This document shows positions 28,248 through 37,213 of a stretch of 64,000 nt of DNA, piece after piece (the first letter of the stretch is position 1; the number at the start of each line of letters is the position of its first letter). The DNA is from Syntrophomonadaceae bacterium (GTDB lineage: Bacteria > Bacillota > PH28-bin88). The stretch is taken from assembly GCA_018333865.1 (NCBI GenBank), contig JAGXSE010000065.1, positions 112,794 through 176,793 of the forward strand. The letters are read 5' to 3'. The position numbers and the translations under genes are program-made. The notes beneath the pieces were generated by a model. That model searched no databases. It was given only the letters and a program-made list of their open reading frames with translations, and was not told the DNA's origin.

Positions 28248-29534
28248 TTAAATGCCTAGAATACCTGGAAGCCACAGGGTAATAGCCGGGATAAAAGTCA
28301 CCGCCAGCAAGGCGAGGATCATGGCTGTAACAAATGGAATGGCATTGCGGCTTAGGCTCAAAAAATCGACTCGGGTAATGCCGCATGCCACAAACAGGTT
28401 GACCCCTACCGGAGGTGTAACGAAACCAATGGCCAGGTTAAGCACCATTATTAACCCGAAGTGAACCGGGTCGACTCCAAGCTGCAATACCACACTTAGC
28501 AGCAGGGGGGCCAGGATCAGTATTGCGGCAAGAGTCTCCATTACCATTCCAACCAGCAGCAAAAAGGCATTGATAACTAATAGAATTACAATTTTGTTTT
28601 GTGAAATACTGAGCAGCCATTGCACGATCATGGCAGGGATCTGCTCAATAGTCATAATCCTGCCCAGAGTCGTCGCAGTACCTACGATTATTAAGATTGT
28701 GCCGGTCATCAGTGCGGTATTAATCAAGTGCTGCGGCACATCTTTCCATTTCAGCTCCTTGTATATGTAGAGTCCTACCAACAGCCCATACATTACGGCA
28801 ATTACCGCTGCCTCTGTGGGAGTGAAAACTCCGCCATAAATTCCACCCAGAATAATAATGGGTACAAATAATGCCCACTTGGCATCATTTAAGGCGCTGA
28901 TCACATTTTTAATGGCAAACTTTTCATCCGAGCCTTTATATCCAAACTTGCGGGAGTAATAAAGAGCAACCAGGATGAGGGCGGCGCCAACTGCCAGCCC
29001 GGGCCCGAAACCTCCCATGAATAATCTCCCAACTGAGGCACCAGTGGCAACACCGTAAATAACCATGGGTATGCTGGGCGGAATAATAACACCCAAAGCC
29101 CCGGCACAAGCGGTCAGGGCAGTAGCAAACTTAATATCGTAACCCTGTTTTACCATTGCCGGGATCATGATCGATCCGATAGCGGCTACCGTAGCAGGAC
29201 TTGAACCTGAAATAGCCCCGAAAAACATGCATGCCAGCACCGTGACAGAAGCAAAACCGCCGGTTGTGGAGCCTACGATACTTGAGGCAAGGCGAACTAA
29301 TCGGCGGGACAGCCCACCGCCCTCCATGAGGGAGCCTGCCAGAATAAAAAAGGGTACTGCCATCAGAGGAAAAGAATCTACTGAGCTGAACATGCCTTGA
29401 GCAAAGAAACGCAAGGGGACTACATCAGGATTTAAGGTCATAAAAACCAGGACAGCTAAACCGATGGCAATTCCGATAGGTACATGCAGGATAAGAAAGA
29501 AGATGAAACCGCCTAGCAGCAATGCAGCCGACAT
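28248..29534 (-). CDS. dctM: TRAP transporter large permease subunit
   Basis: 428 aa, about 12 membrane helices. DctM features: LHVPIGIAIGLAV, FFGAISGSSPATVAAIGSIMIPAM, and the C-terminal VTPPVGVNLFVACGIT. ATG start with AAGGAGGT. Last gene of the minus-strand block; it moves the solute captured by DctP. Confidence 0.95.
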   Translation of the reverse strand: MSAALLLGGFIFFLILHVPIGIAIGLAVLVFMTLNPDVVPLRFFAQGMFSSVDSFPLMAVPFFILAGSLMEGGGLSRRLVRLASSIVGSTTGGFASVTVLACMFFGAISGSSPATVAAIGSIMIPAMVKQGYDIKFATALTACAGALGVIIPPSIPMVIYGVATGASVGRLFMGGFGPGLAVGAALILVALYYSRKFGYKGSDEKFAIKNVISALNDAKWALFVPIIILGGIYGGVFTPTEAAVIAVMYGLLVGLYIYKELKWKDVPQHLINTALMTGTILIIVGTATTLGRIMTIEQIPAMIVQWLLSISQNKIVILLVINAFLLLVGMVMETLAAILILAPLLLSVVLQLGVDPVHFGLIMVLNLAIGFVTPPVGVNLFVACGITRVDFLSLSRNAIPFVTAMILALLAVTFIPAITLWLPGILGI

Positions 29535-29562
29535 AATGTGCTATACCTCCTTCCGACGGTAA

Positions 29563-30081
29563 TTACCTTTGCATGATATCAACTGAAGAAGAGGCTTTTT
29601 GCTTTAGATTTGTGCGGAAAAAAGTCGCGATATTTTGAATGATGCGGCAAATCATCAACCCGAAACTAAAGGGGATTGCCAGATAGGCCAGTCCCATGGG
29701 GATTTGCATAGCAGGGGATACCTGCGGCCGGACAAAAGTAATCGTATAAGCCAATGTAGCAGTTTCTTTAGCAATCACTATGGCAAAGAGAAGAAAGAGC
29801 AGATCCCCCAGGAGTGTCACATAAGGACGGAATGCCTTTGGATAGAGAAAGAGTGCTGCGTCTACCCGCAAGTGACGGCTTCTTTTTACCGCCAGGCTGG
29901 CGCCCAGGTAAATCAACCAAACAAAAGTAAAACGGGATAATTCTTCACTCCATGCAAGGGGAAGACTGAAAATATACCTGAAGATGATCTGGATAAATAT
30001 ATAAATTACCATGCTGCCCAGGGCAAACACCAGGAGATATTCTTCCAGGTTATCAAAAATTCGTTTTAACAACGCCAACAT
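29563..30081 (-). CDS. dctQ: TRAP transporter small permease subunit
   Basis: 172 aa from ATG 30081 (a GTG three codons upstream is too close to the ribosome site). Four membrane helices, with the typical QIIFRYIFSLPLAWSEELSRF loop and LGASLAVKRSRHLRVD. It pairs with DctM in the membrane. A strong stem-loop separates it from dctP. Confidence 0.93.
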   Translation of the reverse strand: MLALLKRIFDNLEEYLLVFALGSMVIYIFIQIIFRYIFSLPLAWSEELSRFTFVWLIYLGASLAVKRSRHLRVDAALFLYPKAFRPYVTLLGDLLFLLFAIVIAKETATLAYTITFVRPQVSPAMQIPMGLAYLAIPFSFGLMICRIIQNIATFFRTNLKQKASSSVDIMQR

Positions 30082-30111
30082 TTTTCCCACCGCCTTTTGG
30101 CCAGGTAATAG

Positions 30112-30139
30112 CGCGGGGACAACTCAGGTTGCCCCCGCG
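30112..30139 (-). other. Strong intercistronic stem-loop between dctP and dctQ
   Basis: CGCGGGGACAAC and GTTGCCCCCGCG pair (11 of 12) around TCAG, with no T-run on the minus-strand side. It is not a standard terminator; more likely an mRNA-stabilising element that keeps DctP more abundant than the permease (inference). Confidence 0.6.
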
Positions 30140-30154
30140 TCGATGAAAGACAGG

Positions 30155-31222
30155 TTATCTGCGGATATGTTTAGCCTCAATCCGTTGAACTTCAGTCATA
30201 ATTTTCTGCAGCATTTCTTTCCCGATCCGCTCAGCCATTTCATCATAGGTCTTGAGAGCTTTTTCCCTGAATGCCAGTCTCTCTGTATCAGATAGTTCAA
30301 TAATACTCATTTTCCCTTTCGCCGTGAATTCCTTCTGGAAACGCACATCGTCTTCGGCAGCAAACCGGCGCTGCGCTTTAACGGCGGCGGCGGCAGACTC
30401 GTCTACAGCCTTCCGGATGTCTTCCGGAAGACCTTTGTATAATTCAAGGTTCATCATAAAGCCGGTAACATCGTAGAAATGCCCAGTCGTGGACATGTAT
30501 TTCTGCACTTCATCGAATTTCATGGCAGCGATGTTAGCAAAGGGGTTTTCCTGGCCGTCAATAGTGCCTTGCTGCAGGGCTGTAAAGACTTCGCCAAAAG
30601 CCATCGGCGTCGGGTTAGCTCCCAAGTTGCGGAAGGCAGCCAGATGAACTGGGTTATCCATGGTCCGGATTTTTAGGCCCCTAAGATCGGCTGGCGTTCT
30701 AATTGGGCGCACGTTATTAGTAACATGCCTGATCCCGTTTTCAAAATAGCCTAGAATTTTTATCCCGCTTTTCTCCAAATTTCTAGCCATTTCGGTCCCA
30801 ACTGGTCCGTCCAGAAACTCGAAAGCGATTTCACGTGTTAAGAAAAGATAAGGGAGGTTTAACGCCAAAAAGCTGCTGTCAAAAGCCGATACCCATGCTA
30901 AAGAAGCCTCGGCGGCCTGAATGGTGCCTAACTGCACTCCTTCAACCATTTCCCGGCCTCCGCCTAACTGCATGTTGGGGAAAATTTGCACATCAATTCT
31001 GTCGCCAACACGCTTTTCCAGCTCCTGTTCAAAAACTTTTAGACCGCGAGTTAAATGGTGTTGGTCATGGAAGAACCCACCAATTCTCCATACCGTCTTT
31101 TCTGGCGCCGGTTTTGGTGCCGGCGCGGCCTGTTCCTGTCTCGGAGCACATCCGCTTAAGGCAACAACCATCAACAGAATCAACATTGCCAATACTAGTG
31201 AGAGATGCAGGTATCTTTTCAT
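30155..31222 (-). CDS. dctP: TRAP transporter solute-binding lipoprotein (DctP)
   Basis: 355 aa. Signal peptide with lipobox VALSGC (Cys about residue 26) and a proline-rich linker. The mature domain has the family features GGGREMVEGVQLGTIQAAE, NLPYLF, RTPADLRGLKIRTMDNP (Arg-based carboxylate clamp region) and QQGTIDGQENPF. It binds an organic acid outside the membrane. The gene lies downstream of the CoA-transferase/dehydratase genes on the same strand, so the ligand may be the 2-hydroxy acid that those enzymes degrade (inference). Confidence 0.94.
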   Translation of the reverse strand: MKRYLHLSLVLAMLILLMVVALSGCAPRQEQAAPAPKPAPEKTVWRIGGFFHDQHHLTRGLKVFEQELEKRVGDRIDVQIFPNMQLGGGREMVEGVQLGTIQAAEASLAWVSAFDSSFLALNLPYLFLTREIAFEFLDGPVGTEMARNLEKSGIKILGYFENGIRHVTNNVRPIRTPADLRGLKIRTMDNPVHLAAFRNLGANPTPMAFGEVFTALQQGTIDGQENPFANIAAMKFDEVQKYMSTTGHFYDVTGFMMNLELYKGLPEDIRKAVDESAAAAVKAQRRFAAEDDVRFQKEFTAKGKMSIIELSDTERLAFREKALKTYDEMAERIGKEMLQKIMTEVQRIEAKHIRR

Positions 31223-31358
31223 TTCAGATAAAACCTCCTTTTTGTTATTGCCACCGATTTTAAAGCAAATATCGCATTAAAGCTTATATCACCTCCAAAG
31301 CATAAATTTTGCTCTGAGACCATAAAAACAGCACTAACAATTTGCATCTGTATTGCTG

Positions 31359-32666
31359 TCAATTACAGGTCAGGCCATAGACCTGCACTAATTCATCCAT
31401 AAGCTGATCGCGGAATTGGGGAGCAGCGATGGCGATCAGCCGGCGTGCTCTTTCCGCCATATCAACCCCGCGCAAATGAGCTGCTCCGTACTCGGTAACC
31501 ACATAATCCACATCGTTACGCGGTGTTGTTACAGCATCGCCAGGTTTAAACGTGCTGACAATCCTGGATATCTGGCCATTTTTGGCAGTTGCCGACATGG
31601 CGATAATTGATTTGCCGCCTTTGGACCAGGTGGCACCGCGGACAAAATCCATCTGGCCGCCGATACCGCTGTATTGTTTGGCGTTGATGGTTTCAGCGCA
31701 TACCTGGCCCTGCAGGTCAACCTGCAAAGCAGAGTTAACGGAGAATACCTTGTCATTCTGGGCGATAAGATAAGAATTGTTGATATAGTCCACTGGATAA
31801 AACTCGACCGCCGGGTTCTGATCCAGCCATTTATATAGCTCACCGGTTCCGGAGGCAAATGTGCATACCGATTTCCCGGTGTGGACCTTTTTGTACTTGT
31901 TGGTCACATTGCCTGCCATAATCAGCTCCATGGCACCGTCAGGAAATAGTTCGGAATGAATACCTAGATCATTTTTATTCTTCAGAAAGCCAACGATGGC
32001 ATTGGGTATGGCCCCCATACCGAATTGCATGGTGCTTCCATCCTCCAGCAGTTCGGATATATTTTTACCGATAGCCATTTCCAATGGCCCGACCTCCGCC
32101 TTTTTCATTTCGATCAGCGGCCGGTCGCTTTCTACAAAATAATCAATTTCAGTGACATGAATTAACGTATCGCCATATGTACGCGGCATGTTAGGGTTAA
32201 TTTCCGCCACCACAAGCCGGGCTCTTTCTGCGCCGGCCCGTTGATAATCGCACGAAATACCCATTGAGCAATAGCCGTGCTTATCAGGCGGCGAAAGGTG
32301 CAACCAGGCGACATCCGCCGGTATTATTCCTTTTCGCAGTGCGATCGGAGAATCCGAAAAATGCATGGGTACAAACCTAGCCCGTCCTTCTTGTACCGCC
32401 TGGCGGGTGTTGGTGCCGGCGAAAATTGTTAAATGCTCAATATGCTTTGGGTCAACGTCTTTGCCGCAGTATACAGATGGTCCTAAAGCTATTCCGTGAT
32501 AAACCACTATCCCATCAACTTTTTCCTGATTTCTGACCAGGGCCTCCGGTAAGAGCTGCGGCTCCCCGGTAGCGTGACCGCTCACGACTATATCGCCTTT
32601 TTTTAGTAGTTTTATTGCTTCGTCTGCAGTGATAATTCTTGTTTGATAATGCTCTTTCCAGTTCAA
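31359..32666 (-). CDS. Acetyl-CoA:carboxylate CoA-transferase (4-hydroxybutyrate CoA-transferase family)
   Basis: 435 aa from TTG 32666, preceded by GCGAGGTG; an upstream TTG at 32693 is possible but has no ribosome site. Family marks: NWKEHYQTRIITADEAIKLL, the GIGGQMDFVRGA substrate loop and VTEYGAAHLRG near the C-terminus. It would activate an imported acid to its CoA ester using acetyl-CoA or another CoA donor, at no direct ATP cost. First step of the pathway encoded by the block. Confidence 0.9.
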   Translation of the reverse strand: MNWKEHYQTRIITADEAIKLLKKGDIVVSGHATGEPQLLPEALVRNQEKVDGIVVYHGIALGPSVYCGKDVDPKHIEHLTIFAGTNTRQAVQEGRARFVPMHFSDSPIALRKGIIPADVAWLHLSPPDKHGYCSMGISCDYQRAGAERARLVVAEINPNMPRTYGDTLIHVTEIDYFVESDRPLIEMKKAEVGPLEMAIGKNISELLEDGSTMQFGMGAIPNAIVGFLKNKNDLGIHSELFPDGAMELIMAGNVTNKYKKVHTGKSVCTFASGTGELYKWLDQNPAVEFYPVDYINNSYLIAQNDKVFSVNSALQVDLQGQVCAETINAKQYSGIGGQMDFVRGATWSKGGKSIIAMSATAKNGQISRIVSTFKPGDAVTTPRNDVDYVVTEYGAAHLRGVDMAERARRLIAIAAPQFRDQLMDELVQVYGLTCN

Positions 32667-32724
32667 TGCTTTACACCTCGCACTATTTTTCAACTATAAG
32701 CATTCTAGATCTGTTGAGCAAGCC

Positions 32725-33504
32725 TCAACTCCGTGACGCCTTCTCGTAAGCCAGCAGGGCGGCACCGATAGCACCAGTAATTTGAGGAAAGGGGGCTACC
32801 CCGACCGCCATTTTTAGTTCCTCCGCCATTGCCAGGACGACGCCTTGATTCAGCGCCACACCACCGGTCATCACCACTTCGGGCAAGAGGCCTACACGTC
32901 TGGCCAGCGATAAAACCCGACGCGCCACCGATTGGTGAATGCCGGCGGCTATGTTTTGCCTGTTCTGCCCGGCCGCCAAATGGGAGATCACCTCGGATTC
33001 GGCAAATACGGTGCAGGTACTGCTGACCAGGACCGGCTGGTCAGCTTTTGCAGATAATTTTTCTAAATCTTGGACATCGCATTCCAGGACTCTGGCCATC
33101 ACTTCCAGGAATCGGCCGGTTCCAGCGGCACACTTTTCATTCATCACGAAATTGACCACCAATCCCAGTTCATCAATGGAAATAGCTTTGGCATCCTGAC
33201 CACCGATATCGATAATGGTGCGTGCCTTTGGCATCAGGAAGTGGACTCCTCTGGCATGGCAGGTGATCTCGCTGATCTGTTCGTCAGCCCCGGCGTAAGT
33301 CATTCTCCCATATCCGGTGACTACCTGGCGGGCAATATTTTCGCTGGTCAAACCGGCCTCGTGCAACGCGCATTCAAAAGCTCGTTGCGGTCCGCTGGTA
33401 CCGGTGCCCACAGGGATAACTTTTTTGGCAACTATTTGCTGCCCATCGGCCAGGACTACCACTTTCGATGATGCCGAGCCGATATCGATTCCCAAGGTAT
33501 ACAC
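32725..33504 (-). CDS. 2-hydroxyacyl-CoA dehydratase activator ATPase (HgdC/FldI-like)
   Basis: 259 aa from GTG 33504, preceded by TAGGAGG; this start yields the YTLGIDIGSASSKVVV N-terminus of the ASKHA family. The two cysteines that bridge one [4Fe-4S] cluster between subunits are in NEKCAAGTG and SSTCTVFAESE. Other motifs are DIGGQDAKAI and VVMTGGVALN. It hydrolyses ATP to push one low-potential electron into the dehydratase, once per many turnovers. It lies next to both dehydratase subunit genes. Confidence 0.95.
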   Translation of the reverse strand: MYTLGIDIGSASSKVVVLADGQQIVAKKVIPVGTGTSGPQRAFECALHEAGLTSENIARQVVTGYGRMTYAGADEQISEITCHARGVHFLMPKARTIIDIGGQDAKAISIDELGLVVNFVMNEKCAAGTGRFLEVMARVLECDVQDLEKLSAKADQPVLVSSTCTVFAESEVISHLAAGQNRQNIAAGIHQSVARRVLSLARRVGLLPEVVMTGGVALNQGVVLAMAEELKMAVGVAPFPQITGAIGAALLAYEKASRS

Positions 33505-33550
33505 AAAGTTCCTCCTATGATAAATTTTCTGATCCAAACTCATAGCTTTA

Positions 33551-34705
33551 TCATTTAGCGACTAACCACTTACGCCGGGAGATTAATTCCGCAAAAGCCT
33601 GCAACCTGGTGCGGCACTGTCCCAAAGAATCCATCTGCTGCTCGATTTCAAGATACAGGTGGGGTATCCCGGCATCCTCAATGTCCTTTTTAATGTAGGG
33701 ATAATCGTACTCTTCCGGATCGCAGAATTTCATAATCAGTACGATCACGCCGTCAGCCTGTCTGGTCCTTACCATATCTGCAAGAATTTTGCCGCGAAGT
33801 TTCAAGGGATCACTGACACAGGAGCACCCCTCAAAATCTGCGAAACGTTTCCCCAATCTGATATAAGGATCCGGATCTGCGGGGGTGGGGGTGCGGAATT
33901 GGCGCGAACCCTGGGCCAAATCGTCGGCAGCGATCACAAAGCCAAATTCATCAAGCAGTATTAAAAGTTCATCCGGTTCGGTCATGATCCCGGTTACCAC
34001 AACACGCAGCCTTTTTTCAGATGTTTGGGGAAGCTTCCTCAGTTCGGCAGTTAATCCTTCCACTAAAGCTAAATGTCGATCCTTGGGAATAAAAAATGAT
34101 GACTTGACCACCTGATGCCGGTAGTAGGGGGTAATCACATCGCCGTGCTCCGCTGCTAACGCATAAAAGTCCATCATGACCATATGGTGGCGGTTATACA
34201 ATTCTATGCTGGCGTGCAAAGCTTCGTCGGTTACAGGCTTGCCTGTTATTTTCGCCAATTGACCTGCTATGTTGCGGTATTCATTGGCTGTAAACTCAAT
34301 ACCAGCCTGCAGCTTGCGGTTATCCGGCAAGACCAGCCCAATCACCGGAGTATCAGGATCAGATAAGCGCAACATCAACGGGACAGGCCGCAGGGTGTCG
34401 CAGGTTTCCGGACAGATAATGGCATCCAAGTTTTTATATGCGCCACTTAAAGAGAACTCCATCACTGCCTTCATGATGGAACAACAGAAAGCTTGCAGGT
34501 ATTCATTGGCGCGAGAAATAGTGGTCTGTCCTCCCCACATCCCAATAGGCAGCATCCCAGCGGCGTAAACCACTTCTTCCGCGCAGTGAATTGGCATGAT
34601 TCCAACTGCCTTGCCGCCGGTAGCTGCTTTCCACTGCTGCAGCATTTGCGCTGGATGGTGGGCAATATATTCAAAATCTGATAATAATTTTTGCATCCTG
34701 CTCAT
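33551..34705 (-). CDS. 2-hydroxyacyl-CoA dehydratase, small subunit (HgdB/FldC-like)
   Basis: 384 aa from ATG 34705 after AAGGAGATGA. HGD-D family: PIHCAEEVVYAAGMLPIG near residue 40, then FCCSIMKAVMEF and IICPETCDTLRPV (candidate [4Fe-4S] ligands), and KFCDPEEYDYPYIK near residue 325. It acts as a heterodimer with the next subunit, removing water from a 2-hydroxyacyl-CoA through a ketyl radical. Benzoyl-CoA-reductase subunits share this fold, so a ring-reducing role cannot be excluded from sequence alone. Confidence 0.88.
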   Translation of the reverse strand: MSRMQKLLSDFEYIAHHPAQMLQQWKAATGGKAVGIMPIHCAEEVVYAAGMLPIGMWGGQTTISRANEYLQAFCCSIMKAVMEFSLSGAYKNLDAIICPETCDTLRPVPLMLRLSDPDTPVIGLVLPDNRKLQAGIEFTANEYRNIAGQLAKITGKPVTDEALHASIELYNRHHMVMMDFYALAAEHGDVITPYYRHQVVKSSFFIPKDRHLALVEGLTAELRKLPQTSEKRLRVVVTGIMTEPDELLILLDEFGFVIAADDLAQGSRQFRTPTPADPDPYIRLGKRFADFEGCSCVSDPLKLRGKILADMVRTRQADGVIVLIMKFCDPEEYDYPYIKKDIEDAGIPHLYLEIEQQMDSLGQCRTRLQAFAELISRRKWLVAK

Positions 34706-34712
34706 TCGGTTC

Positions 34713-35942
34713 TCATCTCCTTGCAGCCACGTTGCCACGGCGATTTTGCCCGATCATTTCAAAAAGCGCCTGGACCCTGGTCTCAAACTGTGCTTCGGAA
34801 AAGGCTCTCGGGTCACTTTGGTCGCCGTCCACGATCACTACCGGCACCCTGGTGGCTTTGGTAACTTCACGGGCCAGGGCATATTGGGCAAAATCCTGAT
34901 TTTTGCAGCTACGGTTCGAGTGCATGATCACTCCATCCACAGTATATTCGTCAATCATCCGGCACATGTTGTGATAGCGGAAGGAGAATTCGCGGTTCGT
35001 AAAATTACCCATATAGGCGCGGGCCATACTCTTTAAATCGTTGGGATCGTAGTTTACCGCCCAGTTGTCCGGATAAGTGGATGCCGCCATTACCGCGTTG
35101 TTGTTTAATAAAGTTTTGCTCATGACGCGCAGATTGTACCAGAAGGGTATTCCGTCCCACAGGATGCGGTATTTTTCATTATTAAGAAAACCTTCGCCCC
35201 GGGCTACTTTAGCCGCCAATTCATCGCGCAATACGCGGAAGAACTGGACTGCCTTCTCGTTACCACGGGAGCACACGATCTGGGCCATGTAGTTGAAGAA
35301 GTCAAGCCCGTTGAAAGGGCACGGGACAGCCTTGCCCATTTCAATACATTCACGCCAGAGGCTGGCCGCCTCGTTGGACAGTCGCATCGATTCTTGAAAA
35401 CGTTCATAATCAAACGGTTTGCCGGTGATGTCCTCCAATTGGCGGATGGCTTCCTTAAACTGGTCTGTAACATAATCCAAGTGATGTTTTTGCGTCTCGG
35501 GGGTAAAGCTAAATGGCAAGTCAATCATGATCAGCGGCACCTTCAGGCGCCGGGCTAAAATTTCATACCACTTGGTGACGGTATCACAGATATTGTTGGC
35601 GCAAAACAGAAGATCGGGAGCCGGTATCCTGCCGGCAGCCGAATCACCCTTTTCGAGATATCCAAGATTAACGCGAGCATATGAGCAGATATCTGCTGAA
35701 TAGCCCATGCCTTCAGCGATGTCGATCATCTCCATCGAACCCTTCTTGGCGGAAATGGCTGCGGCATGGTTTTCCGGATAGACAGTGACTATATCCATGG
35801 CCTCCAAAAATTCCCGGGGGGAGATCGAGGTAACCCAGGCCACCAGTCGTCCTTCGTCATGCGCTCGGTTAGCCTCTTCATAATACTGAGCCTGCATCTC
35901 TCTTACCAAGTCTTTAGCAGTCTTTGGTGTCTGATCGGTCAA
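34713..35942 (-). CDS. 2-hydroxyacyl-CoA dehydratase, large subunit (HgdA/FldB-like)
   Basis: 409 aa from TTG 35942, seven nt after GAGGG; the upstream extension to 35996 has no start signal. Conserved stretches: VAWVTSISPREFLEAMDIV, SADICSYARVNLGY, FCANNICDTVTKWYE and GVIMHSNRSCKNQDFAQ. The three separated cysteines fit the cluster ligands of the family. Only 7 nt separate it from the small-subunit gene. Substrate range of the family covers lactyl-, 2-hydroxyglutaryl-, 2-hydroxyisocaproyl- and phenyllactyl-CoA. Confidence 0.9.
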   Translation of the reverse strand: MTDQTPKTAKDLVREMQAQYYEEANRAHDEGRLVAWVTSISPREFLEAMDIVTVYPENHAAAISAKKGSMEMIDIAEGMGYSADICSYARVNLGYLEKGDSAAGRIPAPDLLFCANNICDTVTKWYEILARRLKVPLIMIDLPFSFTPETQKHHLDYVTDQFKEAIRQLEDITGKPFDYERFQESMRLSNEAASLWRECIEMGKAVPCPFNGLDFFNYMAQIVCSRGNEKAVQFFRVLRDELAAKVARGEGFLNNEKYRILWDGIPFWYNLRVMSKTLLNNNAVMAASTYPDNWAVNYDPNDLKSMARAYMGNFTNREFSFRYHNMCRMIDEYTVDGVIMHSNRSCKNQDFAQYALAREVTKATRVPVVIVDGDQSDPRAFSEAQFETRVQALFEMIGQNRRGNVAARR

Positions 35943-35964
35943 TATTACACCCTCTTTCTGGCTC

Positions 35965-37194
35965 TTAATCTTCAACTTGAATGATAGCAGCGTCACCCTG
36001 CGTCAGCCCGCCGCAGATGCCAATTGCCCCTATCCCCCCGCCACGGCGCTTTAGTTCATACATCAAAGCAAGGAGCAGGCGGGCGCCGCTGGCGCAGTTG
36101 GCGTGGCCAACCGCCACCGCTCCGCCGTTAACGTTCATCTTATTTTTGATCAGATCCCACTTGTTTTCATCATTCTCAGCCAGGATTTTGGAGCTAACCA
36201 AGGGGACGCAGGCAAATGCCTCGTTGATCTCCAGCAGGTCCATATCATCCATGGTCAACCCGGTTTTTTCGAAGCACTTCTTGATCGCAAGCGCCGGCGC
36301 AATTGGCAGCATGGTTGGGTCAGCTCCGATGCTGGCCATGGTGATAATTGTGGCCAGCGGTTTTATCCCCAGTTTTTCGGCTTTTGTTCGGGATGTAATA
36401 ATCAACGCCACTGCGCCGTCATTGAGGCCGGGGGCATTGCCGGCTGTGACCCCACCGATGTTATCGAATATCGGCGCCAGTTTGGCTAATTTCTCCACGG
36501 TGCTGTCAGAGCGGTATTGTTCATCGATATCTAAAACCTTGACCTTGCCGTCTTTTTGCGGGAATTCTAGCGGCAACATCTCATCTTTGTATTTCCCTTC
36601 ATTCCAGGCCTTGCCGTACTTGGCATGGCTGGCAGCCGCCCATTCATCCTGCATCTGGCGGGTGATGCCATGCAAAACGGCTACCCGGCCCGAGTCTACC
36701 GCAACCGGAGCAAAATCCTTGTAGCCTAATGGAAACAGAGGGTCCTCCATTTTAATTGCACCGATCCGGTGTCCCTGAAAACGAATATCGCGGAGGAGAA
36801 AGGGAACCGATGAGAAATGGGTGGCGCCACCGGCCAGCACGATCTCGGCTTCGCCGGTTTTAATGGCACGCAAGGCGTACATCACCGCCGAGGTTCCTGA
36901 TACACAAGCCTTGTCAAAGGTACAGCACGGAGTGTTAGGCGGCATCCCCGCTTTGAGCAGGCTCTGTCGGCCGATCACCGGAGTGAAAACATCCTTGGTG
37001 TTGGAAGTGTCGCCACAGCCCCACCAAACTTCATCAACCTGTTCCGGCTTAAGGCTGGCTCGTTCTAAAGCAGCCTTCATTACATCTGCACTCAGATCAA
37101 CGATGTCCATATCTTTCATGGTGCCGCCAAAACGCCCGAAAGGTGTGCGCACACCGCTGATGATTACAACGTCGTCGATATTCTTCTTGAACAT
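35965..37194 (-). CDS. Thiolase family protein (acetyl-CoA acyltransferase), divergent motifs
   Basis: 409 aa from ATG 37194 behind GGAGGACG. The nucleophile Cys97 lies in DKACVSGTSAVM (usual form: NxxCGSGL). NEAFA, the catalytic His in AVGHANCASGAR (usual form: GHPxGxSG) and a C-terminal Cys in GICGGLTQGD are present. All catalytic residues are therefore there, but two motif neighbourhoods differ from standard biosynthetic thiolases. In context it would cleave a 3-ketoacyl-CoA. The changed loops may reflect an unusual acyl group. Confidence 0.88.
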   Translation of the reverse strand: MFKKNIDDVVIISGVRTPFGRFGGTMKDMDIVDLSADVMKAALERASLKPEQVDEVWWGCGDTSNTKDVFTPVIGRQSLLKAGMPPNTPCCTFDKACVSGTSAVMYALRAIKTGEAEIVLAGGATHFSSVPFLLRDIRFQGHRIGAIKMEDPLFPLGYKDFAPVAVDSGRVAVLHGITRQMQDEWAAASHAKYGKAWNEGKYKDEMLPLEFPQKDGKVKVLDIDEQYRSDSTVEKLAKLAPIFDNIGGVTAGNAPGLNDGAVALIITSRTKAEKLGIKPLATIITMASIGADPTMLPIAPALAIKKCFEKTGLTMDDMDLLEINEAFACVPLVSSKILAENDENKWDLIKNKMNVNGGAVAVGHANCASGARLLLALMYELKRRGGGIGAIGICGGLTQGDAAIIQVED

Positions 37195-37213
37195 ATATCG
37201 TCCTCCAATCTGC

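Noticed and set aside
31223-31358. Terminator between the CoA-transferase gene and dctP
   Set aside because: Only a weak ACAGCA/TGCTGT stem with a long loop before a T-run; not enough to call, so dctPQM may or may not be co-transcribed with the upstream genes.
35981-36724. 247-codon plus-strand frame antisense to the thiolase gene
   Set aside because: Low-complexity Ser/Pro-rich product typical of antisense frames; the thiolase on the other strand has all catalytic motifs.
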